A stretch of DNA of 64,000 nt from Pithys albifrons albifrons (GCF_047495875.1 NC_092464.1:30040865-30104864), one strand, 5' to 3'; positions 11,266 through 24,317 are shown, counted from the stretch's first letter. Notes: generated by a model from the sequence alone, not told the origin. Numbers and translations: made by a program.

Positions 11266-14097
11266 CTCCATGTAGTTCTATTGGACTGACTTATGTCTTT
11301 GCCATATCAGTCTTTGTTGCACAGCAGCTGCGTCAAAGTATTTCCTATGTGGTGACAGTGGTTCCCACATCAATATCGTGTCATAGGGAATACAGAGCTT
11401 GAAGCAGTATAATAGGTAGGGGAATGCTGAAAAAAGGCAAAAATATTTTCTTTAACACCTTCAGGGAAATCTTATCTTATTTCACATTAGCATATATTTA
11501 TATTTGTGTTTTTACAAGTATGGTTGCAAAGGCTTATTTCGTGCTCTGAGATTGATGAAAGATGCTATAGATGTGTGGAATACTTAGATAAAGTGTTGTG
11601 CTATTGATTTGCTCCTATTGCTATGTGGAACTGAGATCAAAACACCATGTATTCAGCAAGGGAGTTACGCACATGCATATCTTAAATGATGTAAATAATT
11701 GACAATCAAATATCAAAGAGTGCTTACGTTCTCCATATACAGTGCACATGGATTCACCTATAGATCAGATCCCTAAGGGGAATTCTAGGTGCTATTGCCT
11801 TCATAGGAAGTTCTGCAAAATATGGAGTTTTAATAGCTAAAGTATAAAAGGAGAATATGAATGGTACAAATGCAAAGGAAATGTCTTTTAACAGAGTGAA
11901 GTGTTTTCATACTTGCATGTCATTGTAGATGTATTGAAAATCATACATTGAGTTTCACCTGCTGTATCCTGTGTGGTTTATGTCACATTTTTGGCATTGT
12001 TGTACATGGTTCTGGTAGCTCAATTTCTTCAAGAGCTTATGGATACTTGATACACAGAGGAAGCATCTTGCTTATGTTCTGTGCAAGTGCTAGAGAAAAA
12101 GTTGACAAACATTTCACTTGATGTTTGACACACACTTTAGAGCTTCACCCTAAAATGTTATATTCCACCTTAAGTGTTTATCCATCCTCTACCCACTAAT
12201 CCTCTAGGTCTTTTATCTGAGGTATGGAAGGTTAGTTAAAGAGCTAATGAGGATTTTGCTTACACAAAGTGAAATAATTTAAAGATAAGAGAATTATCCC
12301 ATAGCACGTAATCCAATAATTCATGAGAGTGAGAGTCTCTGACTGCTGGAGTTTTTGTGAAGTTCAGAAAGGTTAAAGACTTGAAGAAGGACTTGTAGTG
12401 CTTTGGGGAGTACTTTGGCAAGTAGATGACGAGGTGGAGGCCTCTTAATTTTTCATTAGAAATTGCTAACTAATCTTAAACACTTGGCTTTGGAAGGGTT
12501 TTTGCAGATTCTGGGTGCGTTGGTCAGATGTTAAGTAATGCGAGGTTTGGGTGGGCATATCTGCTGCACTTTAACATCACCACGCATTGTGCTTGGTAAC
12601 AGGAGTTGTGGTTTAGGGTCTTTGACTGTTGGAGTGCATTGGATGGTGACACCAACAAAGACATGGCAGTTGAGGTACAGAAATCCCTAAGATGGTTTTC
12701 CACTGTCACTGTGACTTAACAGCAAGAACCAGCCATTACGATAGTGGCCTATCATGTCAGTACAAAAAGAAGTGTTTAATTTATTCTTTTTTACTGATGT
12801 CGAGCCATGCCTGGAGAAACAGTTACCTCTGAGGAAACATTAATGGCAGTTTCCTTTTCCCAAGACAATTGGAAGCAGAGATAGCCAATGAACTCACTAA
12901 AAAAGTGGTGTTGAGCCACAGATGTCAAGATGCCGGTGAGACAGAATCATGTAGTGAAACATCAGAGAGTACTTTAAGAGCTGAAGTTAGATTTGGAATA
13001 GAATTGGGATCTTCACTGCTCCAAATTTTTGTTTTGATTTTGATGTGTGATTATTATAATGCTGTGTTTTATTGTTTTACCATGTTCGGTGTTATATCCA
13101 TGGAATGTTTGTGAAGGAATATTAAACAATTCATCAGACTTCAAGTGATGGAGAGAATTAAATGAACACCAAGGAAAATTTGCAGATTTGGTATGAATAG
13201 GGGTACAAACTTTACAATTTATTACTATACTGAAAGCACTGCTTCTGCATCTCTTGTCATGTTAATAATAGTTCTTACTTTAAGAATGCCAGGAATGTTA
13301 TTCATTAGTCTTATGTCTGAAGAATATAGATAAAGTCAGTTTGTCAGAGTTCATGGAAGAGGAATTCCATCCATGTAAGTTTTTACTTAATAAATGAAGA
13401 CTGGTCCTAGCTATGTCATCAGGGACTGACATTGCAGCAGGCAAGACAAGATACTATCCAACACAAAAACTTGACTTTGCCTTTATTGTGGATTTATATG
13501 GTATACATTAGACAAAAAAAAATCATGTGGAGGTAGTTCAGTTTTCTGTTGTGATTTTTGACAGTTTGTATGGGAAGTGCCTTAAAATGCAGTCTGCCTT
13601 GTGGTAAGGTTTATGAAACTTCTCTTTTTCTAAGCAATTGCTTTATAATGAGCAAAACAAGCAGGATAGTCCTTAAAAACAGTAGTCTTGTCATAATCCT
13701 TTTCCTCATCCTTTGCTGGGTTGTGTAGTTCTAGCATGAAAATGTCAGATTAGAAAGGGTCAATCCTTTGATCCTGTTCAGTTTTCAGAAAGGTCAAGGT
13801 TACAGATTTTTCCCAACTGCAGCAGTGTGGCTACCTGTCATCCAGCAATTATATAGAGACTCAGCTTGTTTAACATACACCACTGAGCAACCATCAAAGG
13901 TTAACCATTTTCCAACATACAAACTACTTAATGAAAATTGTTCTATATCCTGTTACTGTTTTTCTGAGTAAAGCAGTCCAACTCACCTGATTTTAAAAAT
14001 TCTTCTTTGCACCTAGCTGTGCCAGTACACTTGTGTTTCTGCATACATTGTTTTCTTCAGTACTGAACACTTAAGAAAATGGATAAAGTAATGCATC

Positions 14098-14183
14098 CTT
14101 CTCTCTCTCTCTTTCTCTCTCTCTCTCTTTCTCTCTCTTTCTCTGTGTGTGTCTGTGTGTCTGTGCGTCTGTGTGTGTGTGCG
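14098..14183. repeat. Compound (CT)n/(GT)n microsatellite
   Basis: A polypyrimidine CT/TTTCT tract of about 45 bp passes directly into a TG/TCTG tract of about 40 bp. A homopurine strand beside an alternating purine-pyrimidine strand can adopt triplex and Z-DNA conformations. The repeats produce a meaningless Arg/Glu-rich reading on the minus strand. Confidence 0.95.
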
Positions 14184-16944
14184 TTTGGAAGAGAATTGTT
14201 GAACAAGTAACCTGACTACTGAAAAGAAAAGAGTTTGGTCATTGAGACACCATGAGAGAGAGGATTTGGGTTTTGCTAGAGCCAGAAATTTCAAAGTGAA
14301 GGGCAGAAGCAAGCAGGTTTGCAAGGGGCTGCAGTAGATGAGTAGAGAAAGAGTACCACAAAGCACTACATTCTTGAGGTTCAGACAGTGTCTTGAATGG
14401 GCTGTCTAATGAGGGTTTTTATGGAAGAATTATGCAAAGAAGTATGTAATTAAGCAAATAAAAATAGAAATCCTTAATATTTACTTTATTCTTGGCAGAG
14501 GATTTAGCAAACGTTTTCTTCTGGCAGATGTGTCAAGATTCATAACCGATTACAAAATGATCAAAAGAAAACATGGGGACAATTGTTGCAGAGCACCTAG
14601 AAGAAGTTTTATGGATAATTTACTAGTTATATTATTGATGTTCTTGTTCACAAAATGAGATTACTGTAATTTTATACTTGTATATGATATATAATATATG
14701 TAATGTAAGCAGGATTTTGAGCCAAATTCTTCAACAAGGAAGTCCAGGCTGATAGCTAAGAAACCTCTATGTGAACCTTTTCAGCTTAGGCAATATTCAT
14801 TCTCCTCAGAAAGAGGAGGCCATGGTCACCCACCAGAAGACATGAACAGTGCAGTGAAATACACGTTTCTGTGAAGATGGCAGATTTTAAAGTCTCCTTG
14901 ACTTGTCCCGGTTCAGTATGAAATGATAGAGACACACTGTGCTGCACATTCTTCCCTTTGCTTGGGAAATGAAGACACAAAGCCAGAAATGGTTATCTAC
15001 CATGTGTGTTTAAACCTAGCAGTTTGCTAAATCCCAAGGATGGCATGTTCATGGGCTACTGTTTGGCTTGTCATTCTCCAGACAGAACAAGTCTTTTGAA
15101 GTTTCATGAAAACTTATGAGGATCAGAAGAAAATGAAGAACACATAGGACATATTGTCTTCCACATGTCATTTTGTTCCACTTTTTTAATCTATCTTCTC
15201 TTCTTTCTCCTCTTCTAGACATACCCAAATTCAGGCATTTCAATATCTGAAAAGAGAAGATGCAGTGCAGTGATACAACTAGTTACAGGTGCTATAAGCT
15301 GTTCTGACTACTGTCCTAAAAATTGCAATAAAGATGCACAAAAGCAAAAGTTTCAGCAGGTTTTGTCGGTGGGGAAAAGATTAAAAAAAATTTTAAAAAG
15401 GAAACAAAACAAAAAAACAAACCCCACCAAAAGCAAGTGTTATTTGCTATAACCAAAATTTTTGCAGCTTTACATTTTAGAAACATTCAGACCTCTGTTC
15501 TCCATCCCAGCTTAATGGCCATGAGGAATCTAAAATGGATTTCTTCAACCCATCCCAAACTAAATGAATACATAAATAAGCAAATAAATAAAATAATAAT
15601 CTAACAAGCAACAGATGTTTAAACTTGCTTCAGCTGCAATTAAAGCATAGTCTTTGTGCTTTTTGTGTTTCAAAGCTTTGCATAGTCCCTCCATTTCAAG
15701 TACGTTTCTCCTTAGCTCCGGTCCCTCAACTGTCCACTGTTTCATATAAAAGAAGTTTAATGATGTGCCTGGCTGGCTGTTCTTTAGCCCGCCAAAGCAC
15801 TGGACTTCACAGAATGGTTTATGCTTTTACTAAATTCCTTTACAATTTCCTCGCCAAGTCACTTCTCACTAGGGGTAACAAAACAAATCAAATGTGGAAC
15901 TCCTAGGCCAAGTCAGAGCATGACTCTTCCTCTCAGTAGTCAAAATTAAAAAATGTTACATCCTATCATTCTAAAAACAGACTTAAATTATTTATTAAAA
16001 TATTTATATGTCAAAAAGCAAGTGTGCTGTATTGATATGGTTCAGAACAGCTAAGGATTGAAATAATGACATAATTGTACACTATTGTACAACTACTAAA
16101 ATAGAGCAGGGGAAAAGAAATAGTCAAAGTGTACAACTAAACATTTTTGGGGGTTTAATATGTTTTACTTAAGTAGATGGTAGCAAAGGTCACTCTTTTG
16201 GCAGCAGTTATCTTGGTTTAGTAAGCAGAACTATATTATTGTTTCAGGGAATTATGATCTAGGCCTCTTTTCTGGGGAGCTGGCTTTTTTTTGCTTTCCC
16301 TATTAGATTAATGAAGTACCATATTCCACAAACAGCCCTATTAAAGAAGTCATCCCGATTTTCATTTCTATTAAGACATCCTCTGTATCGCTTTGGTATT
16401 GTATAGAGGCATTTAGAAGGCCTGAACTCCAGCCAGGTCATGTCACTGTCACATCCACCCAAACTGAGTTAAGAAAATGGAAACCACCAAAATGGAATTA
16501 CAGTCCAGTGTTTGTAGAGGTTTTTCTCAGCCATTAGTACAGGCTACTTATTTTTATGATGTGAAGTTCAATACGCATTAATTTAAAAGGAGGAGTGTTT
16601 TCTTATAATGAAAGCACTGAGGAAGGTAGATGTTTGAATGTTAACTCAGTGGTAGGCAATATCATTTGTAAATCACACTTTTCTAGTATGTCAGCCCACA
16701 TAACTCATACAAGGAGTGAGCTGAAAGGCTAAATGTCTTTCAGAACGATGCATGGGCAGGCTTTTTGTTGTGGAGGCCATGTTCAGGCAAAATTAACAAA
16801 TCAAGTGACAGAATGTCTGCTTAACTCATAAATCTCTGCAGAATTTTCAGGTTTAGCCTGGAGCAATGTTTATATGTATGTCAACGAACTGAAAATCAAA
16901 GCCCCTTGCCTGGCCTACGGGAAAGGAAATGCATCATGAGAATA

Positions 16945-16985
16945 GGATACCTTCCAACTCTAAGGATTCCTTATAATTTTCAACT
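16945..16985 (+). mobile_element. Possible CR1 3' tail remnant
   Basis: The text GATACCTTCCAACTCTAAGG followed by ATTCC resembles the end of an avian CR1 (ATGATCT..CCTTCCAACTCTAAGGATTCTATGAT). Only about 40 bp is recognisable, so chance similarity cannot be excluded. Confidence 0.4.
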
Positions 16986-19900
16986 GAACACCTCCAGGTT
17001 AATACTGCAGCAACAAGACTCTCTCAGTGGAATGTATTGAACAGCCCTTTCTTGATTAATGCTATGCTTCTTCAGGAAGGATATTAAGGTCAAGGTTAGA
17101 AGGACTAAAGTGATTTACTAGCAGAAATCTGTTAGGTATTTTGAAGGGTGTTATTCAAATGTCTGCTTTATTTCCAAACAAATGACTGAGCTTGGATTTG
17201 GGGGGGTTTGATTCCAAAACTGATGGAGAGAGCAACAGATTTGTTACTATTATTAAAAAACTGAATAAATAAACTTCTCAAGGGCCTTTCTAGTATACAC
17301 TGCAAATGTCAGGCCCTTCTGACTTGCACAGTTGATAAACATCTTAATGACACAAACAATCTACCACTGCCTCTATGAAGTTTGCCTCTGAGTGCTACCA
17401 TGTTATCAAAACAATCAGCATCTGGCTAACTTTGTTTCTAGTGTTGTCTAAGGAAAATTGATTTACATTCATTATAAAATAATTTACCCCTTAGCTCGGG
17501 GCAGATGTCATCAAATCAAAAGGAATGAAATAGTGATGGCAGATTATCAGATTATTTCTAATTTGTTCACTTTTAGTTTTCTAAAGAAGCAAGTATGAGA
17601 ATTTATAAAATTATTAGGTTCTTTTTAAGTTATATGAAATGCCTTTTAAGAAACCCTTGAACTTAGTGTTCTGCCCATGCAATCCAACATCACTGAGAAA
17701 GTCAACTTCTACATATTGTTCATGTACTAAATCTAGACTATGGTCTAATTTATGTAAAAACTTAACTAATCTGCATCTACATTTTACTTTTTCAAAACAT
17801 TTATATGTTTCTCATATGTGTTTGGTTTAATATTTTAGGTGAAAACTAAGAAAATTTTAGCATGTTTGTCTTTCCTTTTTAAGTCTGAAGTAAACTTAAG
17901 ATGTATCATATTTAAAATTATTTTAGTTTAAGCAGTACTATTTTGTTCACTAAGTCTTTGTTAAACTTAGGCCAGATTCTCCACTGTCTCCACAAGAGCA
18001 AGTGCCCATTCCTTCCCCACCACAACTTTCCATGTTGGTAATTCTCCATACAGAAAAGAAACTAGTTAGATGTACTCATATAATGAATGCCTTTTTTCTG
18101 TATCCTTGCATAGACCCCTGTGAGTTCACATATAACAGGATGAAACAGAAGGCGCATTGTATATGCCAGACTGAAGCATTCAGAGCTAGGAGTTGCATCA
18201 CAAAGAATAACATTATTCCTTCAGAAAATTCAAGATTAACATACTTCTAATGCTGCTTTCCTGCAGATCTCTCCCACAAAGGGCCAAAGTCATGGCCAAA
18301 GAAGAGACTGTAGCTAACTCAGGTGGCACTTCAGAGTTAAGTTGCTGCAGATGGACAAAGCTCCTGCTGGCTTCCCTCAACCTCCCTCAAATATGCCAGA
18401 CTTAGAGATAAGCCCCATGGTCTTTCTATAGCATGTTCAGCAAATTTTATGAAGTCATTTAAGCAGGAGCATGTCAGATTATTCCCCCTTGGGTAGTTCT
18501 TCATGAAAAGACAAAACAGAAGCTATCATCTCTATTTCTAAATGCAAACTCTTATTAAACATGCACATTGTTCCTACAGTAAAACTTCAATGACTGGAGA
18601 AGAGTTATGAGCAAGATGTGCAGGTTTTTTTCACCATCATAATTGCTGGGAGTCAAACACAGAACAGGTAAGGCAGCTTTACTGATTTTAGTGACTATGG
18701 GCTTTGGAAATAATTTGGGTTAAATTTTGGTCCATTATCTTAATCTTTTGCGTTTTATTATCTTGAAAAAATAGCTGGATAACAATTTAAAAATGGATAG
18801 AAGTTTGGCATTTGGGAAAAAATTTTCCCTCATGAAATGATTGAATAAGGCTATAATGCCTGTTAAAATAAAAAAATAATGTATCCCTAGGTCTGCTGGA
18901 CTGATATACCTAGAAGCAATGCCATGTCACTTCCCTCCCTGCTAACTCCTTTACTCATCATCTCTCCTTTTATGCTTAAAAGAAGCAGCTTTAAGATCAG
19001 AGAAGTTAAATATACATGGACTTTGGTCTCATCATTTTGATATTTTCACAGCCACAAAACTAAATATTGAAACAGCCAGGTCATTAATGCAATGGGGTTT
19101 TTTAACTGTGCTACCATGTAGATCACTTAAATTGAATTAAAAAATATATATCTTTTTTACACAAAGCAGATTTTAAAGAGAATTCTTGAAAATAACTTTA
19201 GGAAAAATCATTAAATTTTGTTGATAAAATTCAAGATTCAGTAAGTCAAACAGTAGCAGTGATTTTCAAACATTTCTACTACATTAATGAACAAGAAAGA
19301 TCTCTGACAAGAACTTCATGATGAATCTTTTGTAATTAAAAAGCAAAATAGGATAAGATAAAAAGAAGGTCAAAGAGAGCTTGTGTGAGACCTTATCAGG
19401 CAAGAATTTTCATTATTCTTCTCTTGTGTAATTTTTACTTTGGGTGCAAATGGTTTGTAAAATTTAATGATTTAAGAACAGCAGAATCCCGTGTTGAAAT
19501 CTTGCCCATAGTGTTTCAATATAGTTTGAAAGATTAAGAACAAGTGATCCATACACTATGTGTTGAAAGGTAGATTAATTACTATGTATTTTCTGATACA
19601 TTCCATAAGAATTTGTGGATAAATGTGAGGGACTCTACTATATGTAATTTACACCATTGGTCCTTGACTTGGTCATCACTAACAAAAAAGAAAAAAAGTG
19701 GTAGTGTTTCACTAGCTTGTAAAACTTCCCAAATATACACTTCTTCTGAAATGTACAACTTGAGAACTGTTAAATAAGAACCTGGCTTAGACCATAATTA
19801 AGCACCATCTGTTAAGCTGTCATATAAGATTTTTACATCCAGAAACATTATTTTAATGTTAAATTTCATGGATAGATTTTTTTAAACCAAATAATGTTCT

Positions 19901-19986
19901 CCCTCTTATTAAGATTAAATGCTGTGACTTATTAAAATGTATGCATTTTCATACACATGGCCAGACAATACAGGTTGTTAGTGGTG

Positions 19987-19992
19987 TTTATT
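19987..19992 (-). other. SOSTDC1: Candidate SOSTDC1 polyadenylation signal
   Basis: Plus-strand TTTATT reads AATAAA on the minus strand, about 880 bp beyond the SOSTDC1 stop codon. Scanning downstream from the stop, it is the first canonical hexamer I found on that strand. It would imply a 3' untranslated region of about 0.9 kb, running from 20874 down to about 19970. No cleavage site can be confirmed from sequence alone. Confidence 0.4.
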
Positions 19993-20874
19993 TTTGTAAA
20001 AAAAAAAAAGAAACCAATGAATTTGAAAGGAAGTCATATCTCTCTTTAGATTGCACACTTTTTAAACAAAAATAATACAGGGTGCAGAATGAAAAATACA
20101 ATTTTTATGTTGCTACTTCAACATAACACCTAAGTCTATGAATGTTCAAAATTAAAATATATATACCAAGAATGCTAAAATATCTATTTTACATTATCTA
20201 CAGCATTATGTTCTAATCCAGCCACAAATCATAGGAAAATACTTTGCTACATAAGAAAGGCTATAAACATAAGGAAATTTTGAAGGGAAATAACACACAT
20301 AAAAGCTCCTTAAATAATTACAACAACAAATAAATAGTTTGTTCAGCTTTACTTTATGATTGCTGCCATGCATATTTTAATTTTTGGTATACTGAGATAA
20401 GAGAAAGGTGAGCATGCAAAGTATTTTTTTAGAATGAATCTGAAAGCAGATACAAGGTGTTGTATTTTTAAGCCTTTGTCAGAAGTTCATAAAACATGAT
20501 ATAGAAGGCAATAGATGTGATAACTGTACTCAGGAAAACACACAACAAAGCATCTTTTTACAAAATAGACTTCAGTGAATACTCTGCAAATTTTCTTTGC
20601 CTCCATGGCTGGAGAAAACGTAAGAGTTCATAATGTGGGTTTAGAAGGCTTGTGTTATTCCCCATCTTGAGCATTTGGAAAATCACCCAAAGTGTCCATA
20701 TGCTGAAAATGCCCCTTTTGATTTTGGTCAAAGCACTAAGCATGTAGTGTCAACTGAGAACATAGCAATGGCAGACTTGTCTTTAAGCAGTCAGAAGGGT
20801 TAAGCAAATGGTTACAGGTGAGTTCAATTCTGGCACAAGGAGAGGGAGATGAGAGAGGAGAGAACGTTTGACTT

Positions 20875-21290
20875 CTAACTTGTGCTATGTTTGCTGGATT
20901 TACTGGCTCTTTTCCTCTCTTTGTGGTGCTGGATAGGTTTTGCTTGAGAGGTTCCCTCAAAGTTGTGGCTGGACTCATTGTGCTGCCTAGTGTATCGCTT
21001 GCACTTGCAGGCTGTGACCACAGTTATTTTGTAGGTTCTTATACTTCCATCTTGACACTGAAGCTGGATCCTCTGAATGCGAGTTTTGTCGTTGACACAT
21101 CTCCACTCTTGCGAGCTCCGCCTGCTCCAGTACTTTGTTCCATAACCTCCTCCAATCCAGTTGGGGAGCAGTGGCAAAGGGAGGCATTCACCAGCACACA
21201 CCAGTTCCTTCAGGGGATTAATGCTGGTGCACTGGCCATCTGAAATGTACTTGGTGGATCTCAGTTCCCGACAACCAACTTGAACGCGAT
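20875..21290 (-). CDS. SOSTDC1: SOSTDC1 coding exon 2, cystine-knot domain and stop
   Basis: SOSTDC1 (also called USAG-1, ectodin or Wise) is a secreted antagonist of BMP ligands and modulator of Wnt signalling through LRP receptors, acting in tooth, feather or hair, and kidney. This exon encodes the second part of the 206-residue protein, from residue 69 (split codon A|AT). It includes the DAN/sclerostin C-terminal cystine knot: VQVGCREL, DGQCTS, VCAGECLPLP, WRCVNDK, QLQCQDG and TACKCKRYTRQ. A basic tail (HKERKRASKSSKH) ends at a TAG at 20877-20875. An N-glycosylation sequon NES lies in the tail. The acceptor TTCTACAG ends at 21291. With exon 1 the frame is 621 nt including the stop, exactly the 206 residues of the mammalian protein as I know it. 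Apparently complete and intact. Confidence 0.97.
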
Positions 21291-23508
21291 CTGTAGAATG
21301 CAGAAAACAATAAACACTGAGATTCAGAATGGAGCAATTTCCTTAGCCAGTCATTTTCACATTAACCAGGTATGTTTTGCAGAACTTAAAGTAGACTGTA
21401 ATCTTTACAAGACATCTCTTTACTGTTGAGTCCCCCAACACAAGGGCCTCAAGTTGCGATGGTATCTCTGGGTAATCCCAGAGCATAAAGAAATCCTAAT
21501 GAAATGCACTTCAGCAGTTGTGGTAGAAGAGGCAATTTTATTCTCTATCCTTCTCAGGGACATACCTTTTAGAAGAGAAAAAATGCCCTGAGGAAAGAAA
21601 TGTTTCCTGTTTGTTCTCAGTCTAGGGAATCTGCTCTGTGATGTTTACAATTACGTTGGATCATTAGCAAGGGGAAAGTAGTGCTTTGGAAATGATTTAT
21701 ATGCTTCTAAATTAATTTCAAATAGTGTGTTTTTTCTCATTCCATGGTTAGAGTGGACTGCATCTCCCATGAACTCTGGCTCCAAACACAGATACTGCAG
21801 AGGTGGTAACAGCTGAAGTTACCGGGAAATGATTTCTGCCTATGAAGTTTGAACCATTAGCAGTAACAATTTCAGTGGGGTCGTTTTGCCCTTAAGATAA
21901 CACTATCTTTGTATCTGTAGTAGTCTGTATGTTGCATGTAACATAGAGGATCCTGCAAATTCTCTCAGGCAACTGACAGAATCAACATGCAGAGCTTCTC
22001 ATACAGGCATGTTTGTACCCGTCTACATGTGCGGCTCTGCACCCTGCAATAAACACAACTGTTTATTTCAGTAATTACACTTTGAAATAAACGCCCACAG
22101 TGTGCTTAATTTTAATAAGCAATCTTTACTGGCTGTGCTCTCCCTCTTTCTAAAGGACAATTACGGCACAGATTCTACACACAATGCAATTAACTAACGC
22201 TTTTAAAATAGAAGTAATTACTAGAAACATTTCAGAGTGAATCATAAAAGACTTTGAAGGTACATCTACATATCACAGCTACTTGGCTGCTTCTGTTTCT
22301 ACTTGGATTTTTGGCAGCAAGTTCTGAACAGACACACTGCATTAAGATTACTTCACCCTGTCCCCTGTGTCTCAAGGTGGGCAGGCAGAGGAACTGTAAA
22401 TCTGCAGGCTGATCCCAGAGACTAGTGACAGGACTGGTCTCCTGTTGCCTTGTAGAAAAGATTCAAGCTCACCTTCCTGCAGCTGCACTCAGGAATATAC
22501 CTGGAAGCAGCTGGTCACAGATCTGAGTTTGTCACTTCTTCCATTTTTTCGTCTTCCCGGGTTCAGTTTTTTGCCAGTGACAGCTCCTTGACAATGAATA
22601 CCTACTGGGCTGCTCCAGTAATCTCGTAATGAGATGTTTCCTGTGCCCTTAAACCCTTAGCATTCATAGAAGCTGACACACCTGGCTTAGCTGAAAGGTA
22701 TCGGTGTCACTTGTTGCCTTCACTTTCGACGCTGTTTTTATCGAATTGTTGTGGGTTGGTGTGTGTGTGTGTGTGTGTTTCTCTATTTGGATTTCTTTCA
22801 TTTTAAGGAGGTGGGCAGGGGAGGGAACAGAGAAAGTCAGCAGGTCTCCAGATCCCCACGTATCTGACATATATACATAAAACTCAGCAGGAAAAGACTA
22901 AATGTAAAAAGGCAAGTTAGAGCAGAGATCATAGGCAAATTAGAGCTGATTTGTTTACTTTTGCTGGAGGTGTTAAGCGGTTAGGCGCTACAGCAGGAAG
23001 TAAAACTAAACAGAGCGGGAACAAAATTCAGAATCTTTGATTGCATTTGAAAAGTAGCTCAGACGCCTCCCCTGCCCGTAATGGGAAGGTGAGTTAAGAA
23101 AACAAGGGCTCTGGAAATGCCTCTCACTCCTTTTGCTTTATCTCGCTTCCCTGCCGGATAACCCATGGAACACGGTATTCCTGGATGAACCTTCCTCAGG
23201 AAGTAACCTGCCTGAGCGAGCCGGTCCTACAGGACTCCCCAGCACGGGGAGGGAGGAAGGGAGGGTGGTTGGCTCGGGGGCCGCCTGGTGAGGCAGATCC
23301 CGGCCCGACACCAGCATCATCCCCGTGCCCCGGCGTCCCCCCGGCGCCGGTTCGCTGGAGCGCCGCGCTCGGGCCAGGGGGCTTGGGGCGCTGCGGAGGG
23401 ATGCGCTGCTGCGGTCGGGGGCTCCGCTTCCGCTCCCGGGGCCGGCCGGGCGGAGCTGCCGCCCAGAGCTGCGGAACGCGCTGGAAGTGCCGCTGGTGCG
23501 ATACTCAC
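21291..23508 (-). other. SOSTDC1: SOSTDC1 single intron
   Basis: The intron is 2.2 kb, between donor GTGAGTAT (23508) and acceptor TTCTACAG (ending at 21291). It contains a GT microsatellite at 22759-22778, and its 5' end lies in a CpG-rich patch (about 23200-23508). No nested gene or mobile element was seen. Confidence 0.9.
22759..22778. repeat. (GT)n microsatellite in the SOSTDC1 intron
   Basis: About ten uninterrupted GT units on the plus strand, a common polymorphic repeat type. Confidence 0.95.
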
Positions 23509-23530
23509 TGTTACGGTCGGATCCTGTGCT
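23190..23530. promoter_or_regulatory. SOSTDC1: CpG-rich patch at the SOSTDC1 exon 1/intron boundary
   Basis: About 340 bp of dense GC and CpG spans the end of exon 1 and the first 300 bp of the intron. It lies downstream of the TATA-type promoter, so it may be an intragenic island rather than the core promoter. The GC content produces overlapping open frames on all strands that I regard as spurious. Confidence 0.65.
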
Positions 23531-23713
23531 AGTGAAGTGCCTCCCTCCATTCCTTGCTTGATTCAACGTGCTGTTGCTGCCTGGGCTCGCTGCAGCGGGT
23601 TTAACAACGTGTGAATAAAGTATCTCTGTGGCATCGTTCTTGAAAGCCAAGTAGCTTCTCGTGAAGATGCAAGCCAGGAGAAAGCCATAGAAGTGAATGG
23701 CAGGGAGAAGCAT
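23509..23713 (-). CDS. SOSTDC1: SOSTDC1 coding exon 1 with signal peptide
   Basis: Encodes residues 1-68 plus one base of codon 69. The start MLLPAIHFYGFLLACIFTRS is a hydrophobic signal peptide. It is followed by the conserved mature N-terminus KNDATEILYSHVVKP and a low-complexity linker with the N-glycosylation sequon N47-S-T, then LNQARNGGRHF. The donor GTGAGTAT is a strong consensus. I chose the ATG at 23713 because it gives a proper signal peptide at the family's usual length. An in-frame ATG at 23827 would bury the signal peptide behind 38 residues, and it lies upstream of the TATA box at 23802-23810. The exon's 3' part is CpG-rich, continuous with the small island in the intron. Confidence 0.97.
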
Positions 23714-23799
23714 GGCTGATTTAGTCTGTCTGACAGAGCTGGATGAAAGCTTTTCCTTCTGCTTCTTCTGGGTAACTCTGAAATTGCTCTTGAAGATTT

Positions 23800-23922
23800 C
23801 CTTTATATATTCAGAGAAGTTTGGCATTCATTCAGGTGTAAAGTTGTGGATAGCTTCAGAATGAAAACCCACAAAAGGGGTGGGATCCCTACATGAGCTG
23901 CGAAGACCTTTCACCAATAGGA
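23800..23922 (-). promoter_or_regulatory. SOSTDC1: SOSTDC1 core promoter (TATA, CACCC and CCAAT elements)
   Basis: Read on the minus strand, TATATAAAGG lies at about 23810-23800, some 90 bp before the start codon. That places a likely transcription start near 23775 and a short 5' leader. Upstream are a CACCCC (Sp/KLF) motif near 23877-23882 and an inverted CCAAT box (ATTGG) at 23914-23918. Element order and spacing suit a regulated, tissue-specific promoter. Assignment is by motif only. Confidence 0.65.
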
Positions 23923-24308
23923 GAGAAGACTGCAGTAAAGGAGGAGTTAGATACACTAATTGCAGAATTCCTATTTGGGGCTTTTGGGGGTATCAGAAAA
24001 CTCTGAGGCACCACCAAAAAGCAGAATTCAAGCTGAGACCTAGAGACTACCGACTCTGTCCTGCCATTCCCTATGGTCCTGTGTGCCTAGCACTTTTGTG
24101 AGATGTGACTAACACGGTGTCAGAAGGAGTCTGTTATGCAAAGTTATGTACTGTCTTCTCGAATGAGACGAGCTCTGTAAGGATGCAAAAATTTATAGAA
24201 CTTACAGAAGACTGCTAATTACACACATACTGTCTGCAGTATAGCAAGATAATTTTTAAAAATACTGTGAATAATTTAAAGCTGCCTCTAGATGCTTTAA
24301 ATTATGCA

Positions 24309-24317
24309 GCTTTGATC
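24309..24317 (+). promoter_or_regulatory. Candidate TCF/LEF site upstream of SOSTDC1
   Basis: GCTTTGATC matches the Wnt-response consensus SCTTTGWWS exactly and lies about 0.6 kb upstream of the SOSTDC1 start codon. A 9-bp match occurs often by chance, so this is suggestive only because SOSTDC1 is itself a Wnt-pathway antagonist. Confidence 0.3.

Larger units (their letters stand above)
8261..19986. other. Intergenic region between CRPPA and SOSTDC1
   Basis: About 11.7 kb of AT-rich DNA. I find no exon with family resemblance, no RNA gene and no intact mobile element. Identifiable contents are a 20-bp perfect palindrome (11246-11265), a CT/GT compound microsatellite (14098-14183), a possible CR1 tail (16945-16985) and assorted A/T-rich runs such as 15375-15420 and 15560-15600. 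Scattered open frames are short and look random. Confidence 0.7.

Noticed and set aside
14098..14366. Arg/Glu-repeat protein on the minus strand
   Set aside because: Translation of the CT/GT microsatellite, not a gene.
20887..21243. 118-codon frame antisense to SOSTDC1 exon 2
   Set aside because: It is a shadow of the conserved cystine-knot exon on the opposite strand, with no independent homology.
23138..23827. 229-codon continuous frame across SOSTDC1 exon 1
   Set aside because: The downstream 120 codons read through a strong GTGAGT donor into intron. The upstream 38 codons precede the signal peptide and span the TATA box. Only 23509-23713 is kept.
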